A DNA stretch of 64,000 nucleotides, taken from the NCBI GenBank assembly GCA_021806235.1, contig JAJZXU010000035.1:1-64000 (forward strand). The letters are read 5' to 3'. Positions 21,822-34,052 of this stretch are shown here, one piece after another. The notes under the pieces were generated by a model that searched no databases, was not told the origin of the DNA, and was given only the letters and a program-made list of their open reading frames with translations. Origin of the DNA: Thermoplasmata archaeon. GTDB lineage: Archaea; Thermoplasmatota; Thermoplasmata; Thermoplasmatales; Thermoplasmataceae. Each line of letters starts with the position of its first letter. Position 1 is the stretch's first letter. Both the position numbers and the translations under genes were made by a program.

Positions 21822-22161
21822 TTATGATTTTATTTTAGGAAGATTAACAGAATATGGAAACAATTCCCTGGAAAATGGATCACTGTTAACGATTTTAATA
21901 GGCTCCCTTGCCAGAGGAAACTACACACCATTTTCGGATGCTGATATTATAATAATTACGGATTCAAGGAAGAGTGAAATTGTTTTTATGGATCCTCACA
22001 TGCCAGTAGACATAGAGCCAAGGGTTTACACATTAGATGAAATCTATAAAATGGCAAAGGATAAAAGGAAAATAATAGATGAAATAATAAAATATGGCAG
22101 GATTCTGGCCGGAAACGTGGATATATTTAACAGTATAATTAAATTTTATAAAATGGATTAA
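21775..22161 (+). CDS. MNT-type nucleotidyltransferase (minimal NTase)
   Basis: GSLARGNYTPFSDADIII catalytic motif; overlaps the HEPN ORF by about 47 nt. Confidence 0.88.
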   Translation: MQGKYSNSATRIFEINYDFILGRLTEYGNNSLENGSLLTILIGSLARGNYTPFSDADIIIITDSRKSEIVFMDPHMPVDIEPRVYTLDEIYKMAKDKRKIIDEIIKYGRILAGNVDIFNSIIKFYKMD

Positions 22162-24120
22162 AACATCGAATATAAATTTTAAAACAAAATATTTAAATAA
22201 AATTAAGTATTACATTTTATTAACTTCATTTAATGTATTTAATGAACATTAATAAACGTTGGATAAACATATAAAATATTAATGGAAAACCATTGAAATG
22301 CAAATACAAAAAATGAAAAAGGTGAAAAAAAATGGATAGCGTGAAAGGTTTTATCTAACATCTGTGGCGTGTTTTTTTATAAGAGAGTTATAAAGAGTTT
22401 AGGAGTTTTTGGTTATAAGGGTGTGTTTTTATGAAAGGTTCCGAATTACTGGTAGAATCACTGAAAAGAGAGGGAGTGAAAAATATTTTTGGCATACCTG
22501 GATTATACAATATGCCCATGTATGATTCATTCTACGAGGATCTGGCAAATGGAGAGCTGCGGCACATTTTAATGAGGCATGAGCAGGCTGCGGCACATGC
22601 TGCTGATGGGTTTGCAAGAGCTACTGGAATACCGGGTGTCTGCACAGCAACATCCGGCCCAGGGGTAACAAACCTGATTACGGGGTTAGTAACTGCATAT
22701 CAGGATTCCTCTCCCGTAGTTGCAATAACAGGCGGCGTTAACAGGTCATCAATGGGAAAATTATCATTTCAGGAGTCAGATACACTGGGTATTTCTTTTC
22801 CCGTATCAAAATATGCCGTTGAATTGAAGGACATAACTGAAATACCACAGTGGATAAAAAATGCATTTTATGTTGCATCAACTGGAAGACCGGGACCTGT
22901 AGTTGTCGATGTTCCTCGAGATATCCAGATGGAAGATATAGACAATGTAAAATATCCTGACAATGTAAATGTGCATTACAAACCATTTAGAACGGTTATA
23001 GACAGTGATACCCTGAGGAAGGCTGCATTAAACCTGTTGAATGCAAAAAAGCCCGTAATACTTGTGGGAACCGGTGTCATGTGGGCAAATGCAACGGAGG
23101 AAATAATAAAATTATCGGAGTTCCTGGGGTGCCCAGTGGTGTCAACATTACCGGGAAAATCATCAATGCCAGCTGATTATCCCCTGTATATAGGTCCTAT
23201 GGGTTACTATGGACGTGCTGAAGCAAGCACAACAGCTCTGGAATCCGATGTTTTGTTTGCAGTTGGGGCAAGGTTCAGTGACAGGACATTTACATCGTAT
23301 AATGAAATGAATGATACAAAAAAAATATTTATGTCGATAAATCTGGACCCAACTGATTTCAATAAGGGAATAAATCCGGATGTGACAATGCTTGGAAATG
23401 CAAAAGTTTTACTGAATGAACTGTTAAATGTACTAAATACACTGGGCAGGAAAGGCAATGTTTATGAATGGACAAAACGTGTGAATGAATTAAAGGATTA
23501 TTATTCACAGTTTTCACATCCAGAGGATGATGGACATTTAAGGCCGTGGAAAATATTAAAAACTATACGTGAGGCAGTTCCCAGGGATACCATATTGACA
23601 ACCGGTGTTGGCCAGCATCAAATGTGGGCAGAGACACAGTGGGAAAATTTAGAGCCAAGATCGTTTTTCTCATCAACGGGAATGGGAACAATGGGATTTG
23701 GACTGCCATCCGCAATTGGGGCCAAGGTAGGTAAACCGGATAAAGTTGTACTGGACTATGATGGCGATGGTTCATTTATGATGACTGGAAATAATCTGGC
23801 AACTGCGGTTGATGAGCATATACCGGTAATAGCAATAGTCAATGACAACAGGACACTGGGTCTGGTAAGGCAGGTTCAGGACATGTTCCAGAATAAAAGA
23901 ATAGTGGGCGTTGATTATGGAAATTCTCCAAACATCGTAAAATATGCCGAATCATTCGGGGCTGATGCATATGATGTCCATGATTATAAGGATTTATACG
24001 AATTTATACGGAAAGCAATAAAAGAAAATGTACCATCGGTGATAAGGGTACCTGTTAATAAGGAAGAATTAGCATTACCAACATTACCACCGGGTGGAAA
24101 ATTAAGTGAGGTGATAGTAA

Positions 24121-25441
<1,321 letters not shown>

Positions 25442-25452
25442 TTTTTTATATT

Positions 25453-25791
25453 TTATATTATAAATAACAATAAAAGTATAGCCATACCTATTATGAATGA
25501 ACTGAATATTATGATTTCTGTTTTTCTTGAATTGTATTTATCATTATCTAAATCCTTTTCGCTTGCTAAAAATTCAAATAAACCATATGCTATTGTTGCC
25601 ATTCCGAGAACAATCATTATTTCCCCGGCTATTAATGATTCATCCAGTGATGATGTACTTGCCCTTACAAGTATATGCAAAAATATTTCAAATTTTGCTA
25701 TAACAAATCCAAAGCCCATTAAGGCTATGCCGGTTCTTATCCACGCCAAAAACGTTCTTTTGTTTGCAAAGTGATCTGTATTGCTGGACAT
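25453..25791 (-). CDS. DUF202/YidH-family membrane protein
   Basis: FANKRTFLAWIRTGIALMGFGFVIAKF signature and three TM segments. Confidence 0.88.
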   Translation of the reverse strand: MSSNTDHFANKRTFLAWIRTGIALMGFGFVIAKFEIFLHILVRASTSSLDESLIAGEIMIVLGMATIAYGLFEFLASEKDLDNDKYNSRKTEIIIFSSFIIGMAILLLLFII

Positions 25792-25826
25792 TATAATTCA
25801 AATGCAATATGGCAATATAATATTTA

Positions 25827-26057
25827 TTATAAATTTTTTAATGAATCCTGTTCATCATTGCTATTCGGGAATAAATCCCTGTCCAGTTTATTTTCTCTCA
25901 GGTAATCGAATAAATTATAGTATAATTTCCTTTTTTTGCCATACATATGAAATGTTTTGAAATTAAAACATAATGAACAATTTGAAATTTCTGATTCTAT
26001 AAAATAACATTTGCCGCTTCTATTAAATATGCACTGTTCTTCCAATGAACCATCCAT
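25827..26057 (-). CDS. Small Cys-containing hypothetical protein
   Basis: 76-aa ORF with CIFNRSGKCYF...CSLCF cysteine pattern. Confidence 0.55.
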   Translation of the reverse strand: MDGSLEEQCIFNRSGKCYFIESEISNCSLCFNFKTFHMYGKKRKLYYNLFDYLRENKLDRDLFPNSNDEQDSLKNL

Positions 26058-26089
26058 ATTATGATATAATTATAATGTATTAAACCTTT

Positions 26090-26320
26090 TTTAGTGGCAT
26101 CCTCACACCTCTAAAGTGCGTAGCCCTCCTGAAGTACATTGCCCGTATTGCAATGCCTGTTTGTCGCAGATTATCAACTAATTGTTGATAGCCCTGACAC
26201 AGAGCACTTTGTGATGGATATTTCAACAGTATTTCCACAATCACAGTTATAGCTTCTTATATATTTTTCATTAATTTCTATTATTTTTTTGCCTGCAAAT
26301 TATGCCATAGGGGTTAGAAA
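26090..26320 (-). pseudogene. Degenerate 3' end of a TnpB/IS605-type transposase
   Basis: KKIIEINEKYIRSYNCDCGNTVE in one frame, then SQSALCQGYQQLVDNLRQTGIAI in another; RE-like hairpin CACAC-ctctaaa-GTGCG at 26104-26120. Confidence 0.5.
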
Positions 26321-26466
26321 CTATATGAAACATGAAACTGTACCTGCATTCCTATCTATTTGGTAGATTTCATTATATCTTTTTTTTGAATACTCATTAT
26401 ACATTATCGATATTATTGCGGTTAGCATTAATCCCATAAATTGTGTGGGATTCCACGATCACGCTG

Positions 26467-27207
26467 TTAAAAATATATCCTTTTGCCTGAGTACTGCAAC
26501 CTTGTTCTTCCAAATTCATCCATATTTTTTAACTGCTCTATTGAAAATACAGGACCGTCCGTACACACCTGATACCCATTTATTGAGCAGGAATCACACA
26601 GGCCAATGCCACACTTCATTGACCTTTCCAGTGAAAACTGGGCATTTATATCCATATTTTTAATGTAATCATATACAGTTTTTAACATTATTTCCGGCCC
26701 ACATGCATATAACATATCGAATTCATTCAAATCCAGCGTTTTTAATGCGGTGGTTACATAACCATTCATTCCGTATGAACCGTCATCGGTTACAATTTTT
26801 AATCTGTTATTAAAATATCTTTCAAATATTATGTCATCTGCTGTTTTCCCTGATATAATTCCATATGTATTATCATCAATCAATGGTATTAACGGGGCTA
26901 TGCCCGTACCCGCACCTATTAAAAGCTTTTTGCCCGGGACAATGGTAAATGGTTTTCCATATGGTCCGGAATAATATAAATAATCACCTCTTTTTAGATG
27001 TGCTATATATTCTGATGCTTCTCCATATATTTTTACCGTAATTTTTTTTATTTTGTTTATGTAAGAAAATGATAATGGTATTTCATTTATCCCCGGGGCC
27101 CATGCCATTATAAACTGCCCGGGTTTTATCTCATCATCGGTTGAGAATACTACTGTATTAACGTTTTTGCCTTCCGTAATATTATCAATTATATATGCGC
27201 GTTTCAT
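26467..27207 (-). CDS. pyrK: Dihydroorotate dehydrogenase electron-transfer subunit
   Basis: Ferredoxin-reductase fold plus 2Fe-2S motif CGIGLCDSCSINGYQVC; overlaps pyrD. Confidence 0.9.
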   Translation of the reverse strand: MKRAYIIDNITEGKNVNTVVFSTDDEIKPGQFIMAWAPGINEIPLSFSYINKIKKITVKIYGEASEYIAHLKRGDYLYYSGPYGKPFTIVPGKKLLIGAGTGIAPLIPLIDDNTYGIISGKTADDIIFERYFNNRLKIVTDDGSYGMNGYVTTALKTLDLNEFDMLYACGPEIMLKTVYDYIKNMDINAQFSLERSMKCGIGLCDSCSINGYQVCTDGPVFSIEQLKNMDEFGRTRLQYSGKRIYF

Positions 27208-28100
27208 TTGAGAGCAACCCCTATTATATCTTCAATATCATTTATATTATTCTTAATAAAAAATTCATTTAAATCATTATTTAGTTTATTAAATATGCCT
27301 ATACCATATTTATATACTGCAGACCCTATTTGAACTGCGGATGCACCTGCCATTATATATTCTATTGCATCGTTTATATTTTCTATGCCACCGACACCTA
27401 TTATTTTTTTATTTAACTCCTTCTTTATTTCATAAACGTACCTTATACCAACAGGTTTTATTGATGCACCGGATAAACCACCATACACATTGCTTAAAAC
27501 TGGTTTTCTTGCATATATATCTATTTTCATTGCCTTTATAGTATTTATTAAAACAAGTGCGTCGGATTTTTCTGCTGCTTTGGCTTCCTCCACTATATCC
27601 GATGTGTTCGGGCTTAACTTTGAAAACACCGGTATGCTTACTTTGGATTTAACCTCTGAAACTATTTCACTTACTAAATCAGGGTCCGAACCCACCTCCA
27701 TGCCATAGCCCTTAACATGCGGGCATGATAAATTCAATTCTATTGCAGAAACGCTGTATGATTCCATCTTTCTCGCGAGTAATGAAAATTCTTCAGCATC
27801 CCTGCCAAATATGCTTCCTATAACGGGTTTTCCTGATCGCAATGCAATTTTTATTTCCTCCTCAAAGTTATCTATTCCAGGATTTGATAACCCTACTGCA
27901 TTTATTATATAATTTTCATCATGGTATATTACAGGCGGGTCAAAGCCTCTTCGTTCTTCCATGCCTATAGATTTTGTCACAGTGGAGGAAGCCCCGTTAT
28001 TTAAAATCCTCTCCATTGTATAGCCATTTTCATCTAAAATGCCAGAGGCTAACATAAATGGATTTTTCAACTTTATTCCTATATCTGTATTTACTTTCAT
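27204..28100 (-). CDS. pyrD: Dihydroorotate dehydrogenase catalytic subunit (class 1B-like)
   Basis: NPFMLASG, ELNLSCPHVKGYG, VSIPVFSKLSPN, GVGGIENINDAIEYIMAGASAVQIG. Confidence 0.95.
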   Translation of the reverse strand: MKVNTDIGIKLKNPFMLASGILDENGYTMERILNNGASSTVTKSIGMEERRGFDPPVIYHDENYIINAVGLSNPGIDNFEEEIKIALRSGKPVIGSIFGRDAEEFSLLARKMESYSVSAIELNLSCPHVKGYGMEVGSDPDLVSEIVSEVKSKVSIPVFSKLSPNTSDIVEEAKAAEKSDALVLINTIKAMKIDIYARKPVLSNVYGGLSGASIKPVGIRYVYEIKKELNKKIIGVGGIENINDAIEYIMAGASAVQIGSAVYKYGIGIFNKLNNDLNEFFIKNNINDIEDIIGVALK

Positions 28101-28116
28101 TTATATCACAGTATTT

Positions 28117-28599
28117 TTATTGGCTTTTGATGTTCATAACATCATCTGGAAAATTTGTAAGTTTTATTGCATTTTTTATATCAAATCCCCCGTAATTATA
28201 TGCTATTTTATATGGAAGCATTATCTCCCTATCGGCTAAGAACATTAATCCACCATTCTCTGAAAAGTATATACATGTATCATTATAACTATAATTCATT
28301 GCTATATTTTCTGTAACTGCAAGAAAGGTTTTTATTGTTCTATAGGTTAAATTATTGTTTATAACTACATTGGATGCCCCATTTATTATTGTATCCGTTA
28401 AATCACTCTCTGTCTGGGGATAATTCATAACCGTTATTTCGAAAAACTTTGACAGTTTATCGTACAGGTCAAAATTTAAATGCCTTTTTGTTATTGCATC
28501 ATAATCTATTACAAATAATGAATCAACCTTCATTTTTAATAATTGATATATACTCTCGTAATCAACTATTTCCTTATCTCTAACTGTAATACATAACAC
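28117..28599 (-). CDS. Hypothetical protein, possibly HisA-related half-barrel
   Basis: SLFVIDYDAI...DLTDTIINGASNVVINNN resembles HisA-like strands; directly downstream of pyrD/upstream on the same strand. Confidence 0.5.
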   Translation of the reverse strand: MLCITVRDKEIVDYESIYQLLKMKVDSLFVIDYDAITKRHLNFDLYDKLSKFFEITVMNYPQTESDLTDTIINGASNVVINNNLTYRTIKTFLAVTENIAMNYSYNDTCIYFSENGGLMFLADREIMLPYKIAYNYGGFDIKNAIKLTNFPDDVMNIKSQ

Positions 28600-28739
28600 A
28601 GGTTTTAATTACATTTACACATATTAATGTTTTTACTGTATTTTATTTTAAACCAATTATTATATTTACCATGATAAGTTTTATCAGATTAATGCACATA
28701 AAATAGAAATAATTATATGCATCTATTCAATGAATATAC

Positions 28740-29555
28740 ATGTTTGAAGCATCAAGGTCCTATTTTATAAAAACGGACCGCGTTCTGGTTCCAATGTTTA
28801 GAGGTATAAATTCCATAAAGGCTTTAAAACTTGCATTTGATCTGGCTAAAACATATAATTCAGAACTGACCGCAATAACAATAAGGGAAAGAAATGATAG
28901 TATTGAATGGTCAAACAGTGTTACCCTGGTAACAAATGCATATAAGGATGGGAAACGGGCAGGCCTGAAGGTAATACCTAAAATATCAACGTATGAAAAT
29001 GTTAAAACTGGGTTAATAAAGGAAACCTCCTCGCATTATTACGATTTACTGCTTATGGCAACACATAAAAGGGCGCTGTTATCCGGGTCTATATTCGGCA
29101 GTATCGGAGATTATGTTCTGAAAAATTTATCCATACCATTAATATTGCTCAGTATAAGTGAGAGGGAATATCCATATAAAAAAATATTACTGCCCATTTC
29201 AGAGGTGGTAAATACCAGGTCTGCTGTATTTTTTGCGATAGAAATGGCAAAAATGAATAATGCAGAATTGATGATAATGGATTTAAGAAAATATGATAAA
29301 AATAGAACACATGGATTCAAAATGTTATTTGATAATATCGGAGAAATATCAAAAAGCGGTGTAGACATATCGTTATTAAAATCCGGTTATAATACAGGTA
29401 TTAAGGAGGAAATAAATTCAATAATAGAAAAAGAAGACCCGGACTGTGCAATTATCGGTACAAGAACAAGATTAAACAGGAAATATAGAACAAATTCTGA
29501 TATAAAATATATTGTAAAGGATCCAAGAATAGATACAGTATTAATTAAAAAATGA
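28740..29555 (+). CDS. Tandem universal stress protein (two UspA domains)
   Basis: Two Usp domains, nucleotide-loop-like motifs SGSIFGSIGDYVLKNLSIPLIL; convergent 15-nt overlap with kdpC. Confidence 0.85.
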   Translation: MFEASRSYFIKTDRVLVPMFRGINSIKALKLAFDLAKTYNSELTAITIRERNDSIEWSNSVTLVTNAYKDGKRAGLKVIPKISTYENVKTGLIKETSSHYYDLLLMATHKRALLSGSIFGSIGDYVLKNLSIPLILLSISEREYPYKKILLPISEVVNTRSAVFFAIEMAKMNNAELMIMDLRKYDKNRTHGFKMLFDNIGEISKSGVDISLLKSGYNTGIKEEINSIIEKEDPDCAIIGTRTRLNRKYRTNSDIKYIVKDPRIDTVLIKK

Positions 29556-30170
29556 TTTTTTTACTATCTTATTATCCTCCATATAAGTTATTATTGCAAT
29601 GTTTAATTCAACAACGTTATCATACTGTGACCCAAATACAGGGAAATTACTCTGTTTATCCTTGCTTATGGTACTGTTAAGGAAATTTTCTATTGATGCT
29701 ACGCTTACGCTATTGTTTGATAATTTATTTATACTTTCTGCTATTCTATTTACCTGTATAGAAGCACCATTTAATGGTACTGCATAATCAACTCCAGAAC
29801 CGGAAGCTGAAATCATAGCATATGGTATCTTTGATTCGGAAACATTATTCCTTTTTTCAAATTTATTTAAATTTTCCCTCAGGTTATTTAACGTACTTTT
29901 GTTACTCAGAGATGTTGAATATGAACCACTATCGTTGAAACTGTAGTTTGTTGCCGATGGCCTCGGCTGGAAAAAATACGATTCATTAAATGCTTCAGCC
30001 AGCAGGTATGAATCAATTACCCTGCCATTTACCTTAACAGGATGGCCATTTGAATAATACGGCAGGGTATGCTCCGTGATTAACGATGTAACTACCGGAA
30101 AAACAAAACCTGCTATGAACATTATTATTACCGCCAGGGCGAATGCCTTTAATATATTCTTCTTTACCAT
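29541..30170 (-). CDS. kdpC: K+-transporting ATPase subunit C
   Basis: N-terminal TM, FQPRPSATNY...DSGS..LSNKS, operonic with kdpB/kdpA. Confidence 0.95.
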   Translation of the reverse strand: MVKKNILKAFALAVIIMFIAGFVFPVVTSLITEHTLPYYSNGHPVKVNGRVIDSYLLAEAFNESYFFQPRPSATNYSFNDSGSYSTSLSNKSTLNNLRENLNKFEKRNNVSESKIPYAMISASGSGVDYAVPLNGASIQVNRIAESINKLSNNSVSVASIENFLNSTISKDKQSNFPVFGSQYDNVVELNIAIITYMEDNKIVKKSFFN

Positions 30171-32152
30171 GCTATACCACCTAAACCCAGTAATATATAT
30201 ATTATATATATCATTATAAATGGAAACACCAGTCCACCAAAACCATATACCATGATATTCCTTTGCAGTAAATCCGATGCACCTGATGGAGTGTATTTTA
30301 CACCTCTCAGTGCAAGGGGCACCAGCATAATTATTATTACTGTATTGAATATTAATGCAGCTGTTATTGCCCTCAACGGGTCAGTTAAATTTAAGAGGTT
30401 TAAAAATCCCAGTTCTGGAAACAGATAAAACATTGCGGGTATTATTACAAAGTACTTTGATATGTCATTTGCTATGCTGAATGTGGTTAATGAACCCCTT
30501 GTTATTAAAATCTGCTTTCCAAGAAATATTACATCTATTAATTTTGTGGGTGTTGAATCAAGGTCTACCATATTTGCTGCATCTTTCGCTGCCTGGGTGC
30601 CGGTATTCATTGCCATGGCAACATCAGCCTTTGCCAGGGCAGGTGCGTCGTTTGTGCCATCACCGATCATTGCAACCATTCTTTCCTTATTTTTCTCTTC
30701 GATTACCTTATTATATTTATCATCCGGCTTGCTGTTTGCTATATATTGATCTATGCCTGCCTCCCTGGCAAAATATGCCGCTGTAACCTCATCATCACCG
30801 GTTAACATAACCGTACGGATATTCATTTTATGTAAATCTTCTATTCTATCCCTTATTCCGGGTTTTAATATATCATTTAATTCTATTACACCTATAAATT
30901 TGCCAGCAGATGCAACTGGTATTGCGGTTCCACCTTTCAATGATATCTCCTTGCATACGCCATTTATATACGCATCGTTTAAATTCAATTTTTCTGATAG
31001 GGATCTAAGAGAGCCCTTTAATATATATTTATCACCATTTTTTATTCCACTGTAACTGGTTTCTGATGAAAATGGCATGAATTTATAATCTTTTAACTCC
31101 TCCTCGCTGTAATTTATATTTTCCTTTTTTGCAAGCCTTACTATTGACAGACCCTCTATTGTCTCATCGTTAAAGGAGCATAATAAGGCATTTTTTACAA
31201 ATTCTTTATAATCATAATTCTGGTTTGAATAAAATTTCACGGCCTCGCGTTCTCCCATTGTTATTGTTCCCGTTTTATCCAGGATTATCGTATCTATATC
31301 ACCTGCGTTTTCCACAGCCTTGCCGGATTTTGATATTATGTTATACTGTGATACCTTATTTACAGCCGCTATGCCTATCGCAGGCAGTAATCCACCTATT
31401 GTTGTGGGTATTAAAGCTACCAGTAAGACAAGCAGTATATCTATATTTGGCTTTATTCCAGTATATGTTGATAATGAAAAAATTGATGCAACAACAATTA
31501 AAAATATTAATGTAACGCCAGATAGAAATATTGATAGTGCAATTTCATTTGGTGTTTTTTCCCTTACTGCATTCTGTACAACCTTTATCATACTGTCTAT
31601 AAATGATTCACCTGGATTCACTGAAACCCTTGCAGTTATTTCGTCTGTTACAAGTTTTGTAGACCCTGTTACACTATCACCTACTAACTTAAGAACTGGC
31701 CTTGATTCTCCGGTAACGTTTGATTCGTTTACATATCCGGATCCTTTAATTACCTCACCATCAGATGGTATGGTTTCGTCCTTCCTTACCAGTACTGTAT
31801 CTCCCTTTTTTAACTCACCTGAGTTTACAATTATTATTTTACCGTCTTTTAATAAATTAGCCTTTGTGGAAATTTTCATTTTTTCCAGTGATGATGTTAT
31901 CGCCTTGCTCTGGCTTTCAGATAATGAGGTACTTAAATTTGAGAAGAATACTGTCAGGAATAATAATACTGTAACGGATATGTAAAAATATATGTAAACA
32001 CTGGTATATGGAACATTGAAATCTGATGGAAATATTATAATAAATATGGATATAAAAAATGCTATTTCTGTGATAAACATAACAGGATTTTTTATTATTT
32101 TCCTCAAATCGAAACCCTTCAGTGCATTTATTAATACTTCCCTTATATCCAT
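30164..32152 (-). CDS. kdpB: K+-transporting ATPase subunit B
   Basis: P-type ATPase DKTGTIT, TGES, MIGDGTNDAPAL motifs; Kdp-specific GSTKLVTDEI-like context. Confidence 0.97.
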   Translation of the reverse strand: MDIREVLINALKGFDLRKIIKNPVMFITEIAFFISIFIIIFPSDFNVPYTSVYIYFYISVTVLLFLTVFFSNLSTSLSESQSKAITSSLEKMKISTKANLLKDGKIIIVNSGELKKGDTVLVRKDETIPSDGEVIKGSGYVNESNVTGESRPVLKLVGDSVTGSTKLVTDEITARVSVNPGESFIDSMIKVVQNAVREKTPNEIALSIFLSGVTLIFLIVVASIFSLSTYTGIKPNIDILLVLLVALIPTTIGGLLPAIGIAAVNKVSQYNIISKSGKAVENAGDIDTIILDKTGTITMGEREAVKFYSNQNYDYKEFVKNALLCSFNDETIEGLSIVRLAKKENINYSEEELKDYKFMPFSSETSYSGIKNGDKYILKGSLRSLSEKLNLNDAYINGVCKEISLKGGTAIPVASAGKFIGVIELNDILKPGIRDRIEDLHKMNIRTVMLTGDDEVTAAYFAREAGIDQYIANSKPDDKYNKVIEEKNKERMVAMIGDGTNDAPALAKADVAMAMNTGTQAAKDAANMVDLDSTPTKLIDVIFLGKQILITRGSLTTFSIANDISKYFVIIPAMFYLFPELGFLNLLNLTDPLRAITAALIFNTVIIIMLVPLALRGVKYTPSGASDLLQRNIMVYGFGGLVFPFIMIYIIYILLGLGGIAW

Positions 32153-33885
32153 CCCATCACCACGAAATTAAAATCCTTTGCCCATGCATATAATGGCCCC
32201 AGGGCAAATATAGGCAGATATGATAGCAACCCTATCATTAATATTACGGCTAAAAGCATAAAGCCAAATGAAACCGAACCCGTATCTATTGTTGATTTAT
32301 CATAAACTGTTTTTGGCTTTTTGAATGCAAACTGCTGTGCAAGTAGCAACTGTATGCCCAGAATTAAGTATCTGCCAAGCAACATTATTATCCCATCAAG
32401 ATAATTGAAATATGATTGATTTGTTAAAAATCCACCGGCCTCAGAACCATTGTTTGATGCTGCTGATGCAAATTCGTATAATAGATTTGATATGTTTGAT
32501 GGAAAGCCATTATAAAATGTTCCCATTATAAGTGGCAGCAGTAATGTAAATCCCAGTGGAATTATAATTATTAGGGGATGTGTAATTAGGGATAATGTTG
32601 AATATTTTATTTCCTTGGATCCTATTTTTATATTCATCAATTCAGGCAATTTGCCAATCATCAATGAAGTTATAAACAGTGTAAAGATGATGTATGTAAA
32701 TATATTCACAATACCCGTTCCAACACCTCCAAGTGGATCATTAAGAACAAGCTGCGACAGCAATCCCAGAAGGCCTATTGGGGTGTAGTCAACAATACCG
32801 CCGGTAGAAGCCCCTGTTGAGGTAAAAACGGCACCAACCTGAAATGTGGATGATGATGCTAAACCAAGATAGGATTCCTTCCCCGTTATATTACCTGAAA
32901 ATATTCCGAGTGAAGATATCACAGGTATGCCAATATATTCAGAGATAAATGTTAATACTGATGTGGCCACAAATATTACAACAAGCACCCCAACTATCAT
33001 ATTGCCGAATCTTTTATCGAATACTTTTCCCAGTGATATTACGGATCCTACCGGTATTAACATGAATGAAATATATTCAACTATATTGGTAAACCAGTTT
33101 GGGTTCCCGAGTGGAAAAGCTGCGTTTGCACCGTAGAAACCGCCGCCATTTGTACCTATATTTTTTATTGACACAAGGGTTGCCACAGGGCCTAATGGCA
33201 GTTTAACGGCCTGTGACCCTATGGGATATACGTTTATATAACTGCTCAGGGTTTCCGGAATCCCCATGGCTATTACTATTATTGTTACAAGTATTGTTAG
33301 TGGGAATATTAAATAAAATATTGATACTAAAAAATCATGGTAAAAATTTCCAATCCTGCCATTATCATTTAATATCCCCCTTATAAATGCCATTGATGCT
33401 GCGAATCCCGTACCTGCAGACAAAAACATTAGCCCTGTAATTACAAAGGTCCAGCTTAATATACTCAGGTCAAATGTGTTTGAATAATGCTGTATATCTG
33501 TATTTGTCAGAAAACTTATAACCGTATTGAATGTAAGTGATAGTGTCATATGATTGTTGGCATATGAATATGGAAAATCATGCTGGAAAAAAACAAAAAT
33601 AAAGGCAATTACGCCTGCAAAAAGATTAAACATTATCAGTGTAAAAAAATATTCTTTGAATTTCATCTGCTTATTTTTATCCTCATTAAGAAATTTTTCA
33701 AAGAATTTTACTATTCTTCCAGAAATAGGGTATAACCACGTTTTTTCCTCCTCATCTGTATATAATTTCTTTATGAAGCCCGATATTAAGTAACCGAATA
33801 GAAGTGCAAGGGCTATATATATCAGTGTTATAATAAGGCCAGAAACAGCCCTATTACCATCAATTATATTGTATATGCTGGTCAT
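32143..33885 (-). CDS. kdpA: K+-transporting ATPase subunit A
   Basis: Multi-TM, pore motifs including GTNGGGFYGANAAFPLGNPNW and SNNGSEAGG. Confidence 0.97.
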   Translation of the reverse strand: MTSIYNIIDGNRAVSGLIITLIYIALALLFGYLISGFIKKLYTDEEEKTWLYPISGRIVKFFEKFLNEDKNKQMKFKEYFFTLIMFNLFAGVIAFIFVFFQHDFPYSYANNHMTLSLTFNTVISFLTNTDIQHYSNTFDLSILSWTFVITGLMFLSAGTGFAASMAFIRGILNDNGRIGNFYHDFLVSIFYLIFPLTILVTIIVIAMGIPETLSSYINVYPIGSQAVKLPLGPVATLVSIKNIGTNGGGFYGANAAFPLGNPNWFTNIVEYISFMLIPVGSVISLGKVFDKRFGNMIVGVLVVIFVATSVLTFISEYIGIPVISSLGIFSGNITGKESYLGLASSSTFQVGAVFTSTGASTGGIVDYTPIGLLGLLSQLVLNDPLGGVGTGIVNIFTYIIFTLFITSLMIGKLPELMNIKIGSKEIKYSTLSLITHPLIIIIPLGFTLLLPLIMGTFYNGFPSNISNLLYEFASAASNNGSEAGGFLTNQSYFNYLDGIIMLLGRYLILGIQLLLAQQFAFKKPKTVYDKSTIDTGSVSFGFMLLAVILMIGLLSYLPIFALGPLYAWAKDFNFVVMGWI

Positions 33886-34052
33886 GTTTTATCAGCCCCA
33901 AGAATGTTTATTATTAGGTATATAGATATAAATAGAGTTATTGTACCTAAGATTAAGTAGGATAGCAACATTATATAGTTCAATATAAAACGGATATTTA
34001 TATTTAATCATATGATAATAAAATTTTTTATATAAATTAAATATTTCATCTT

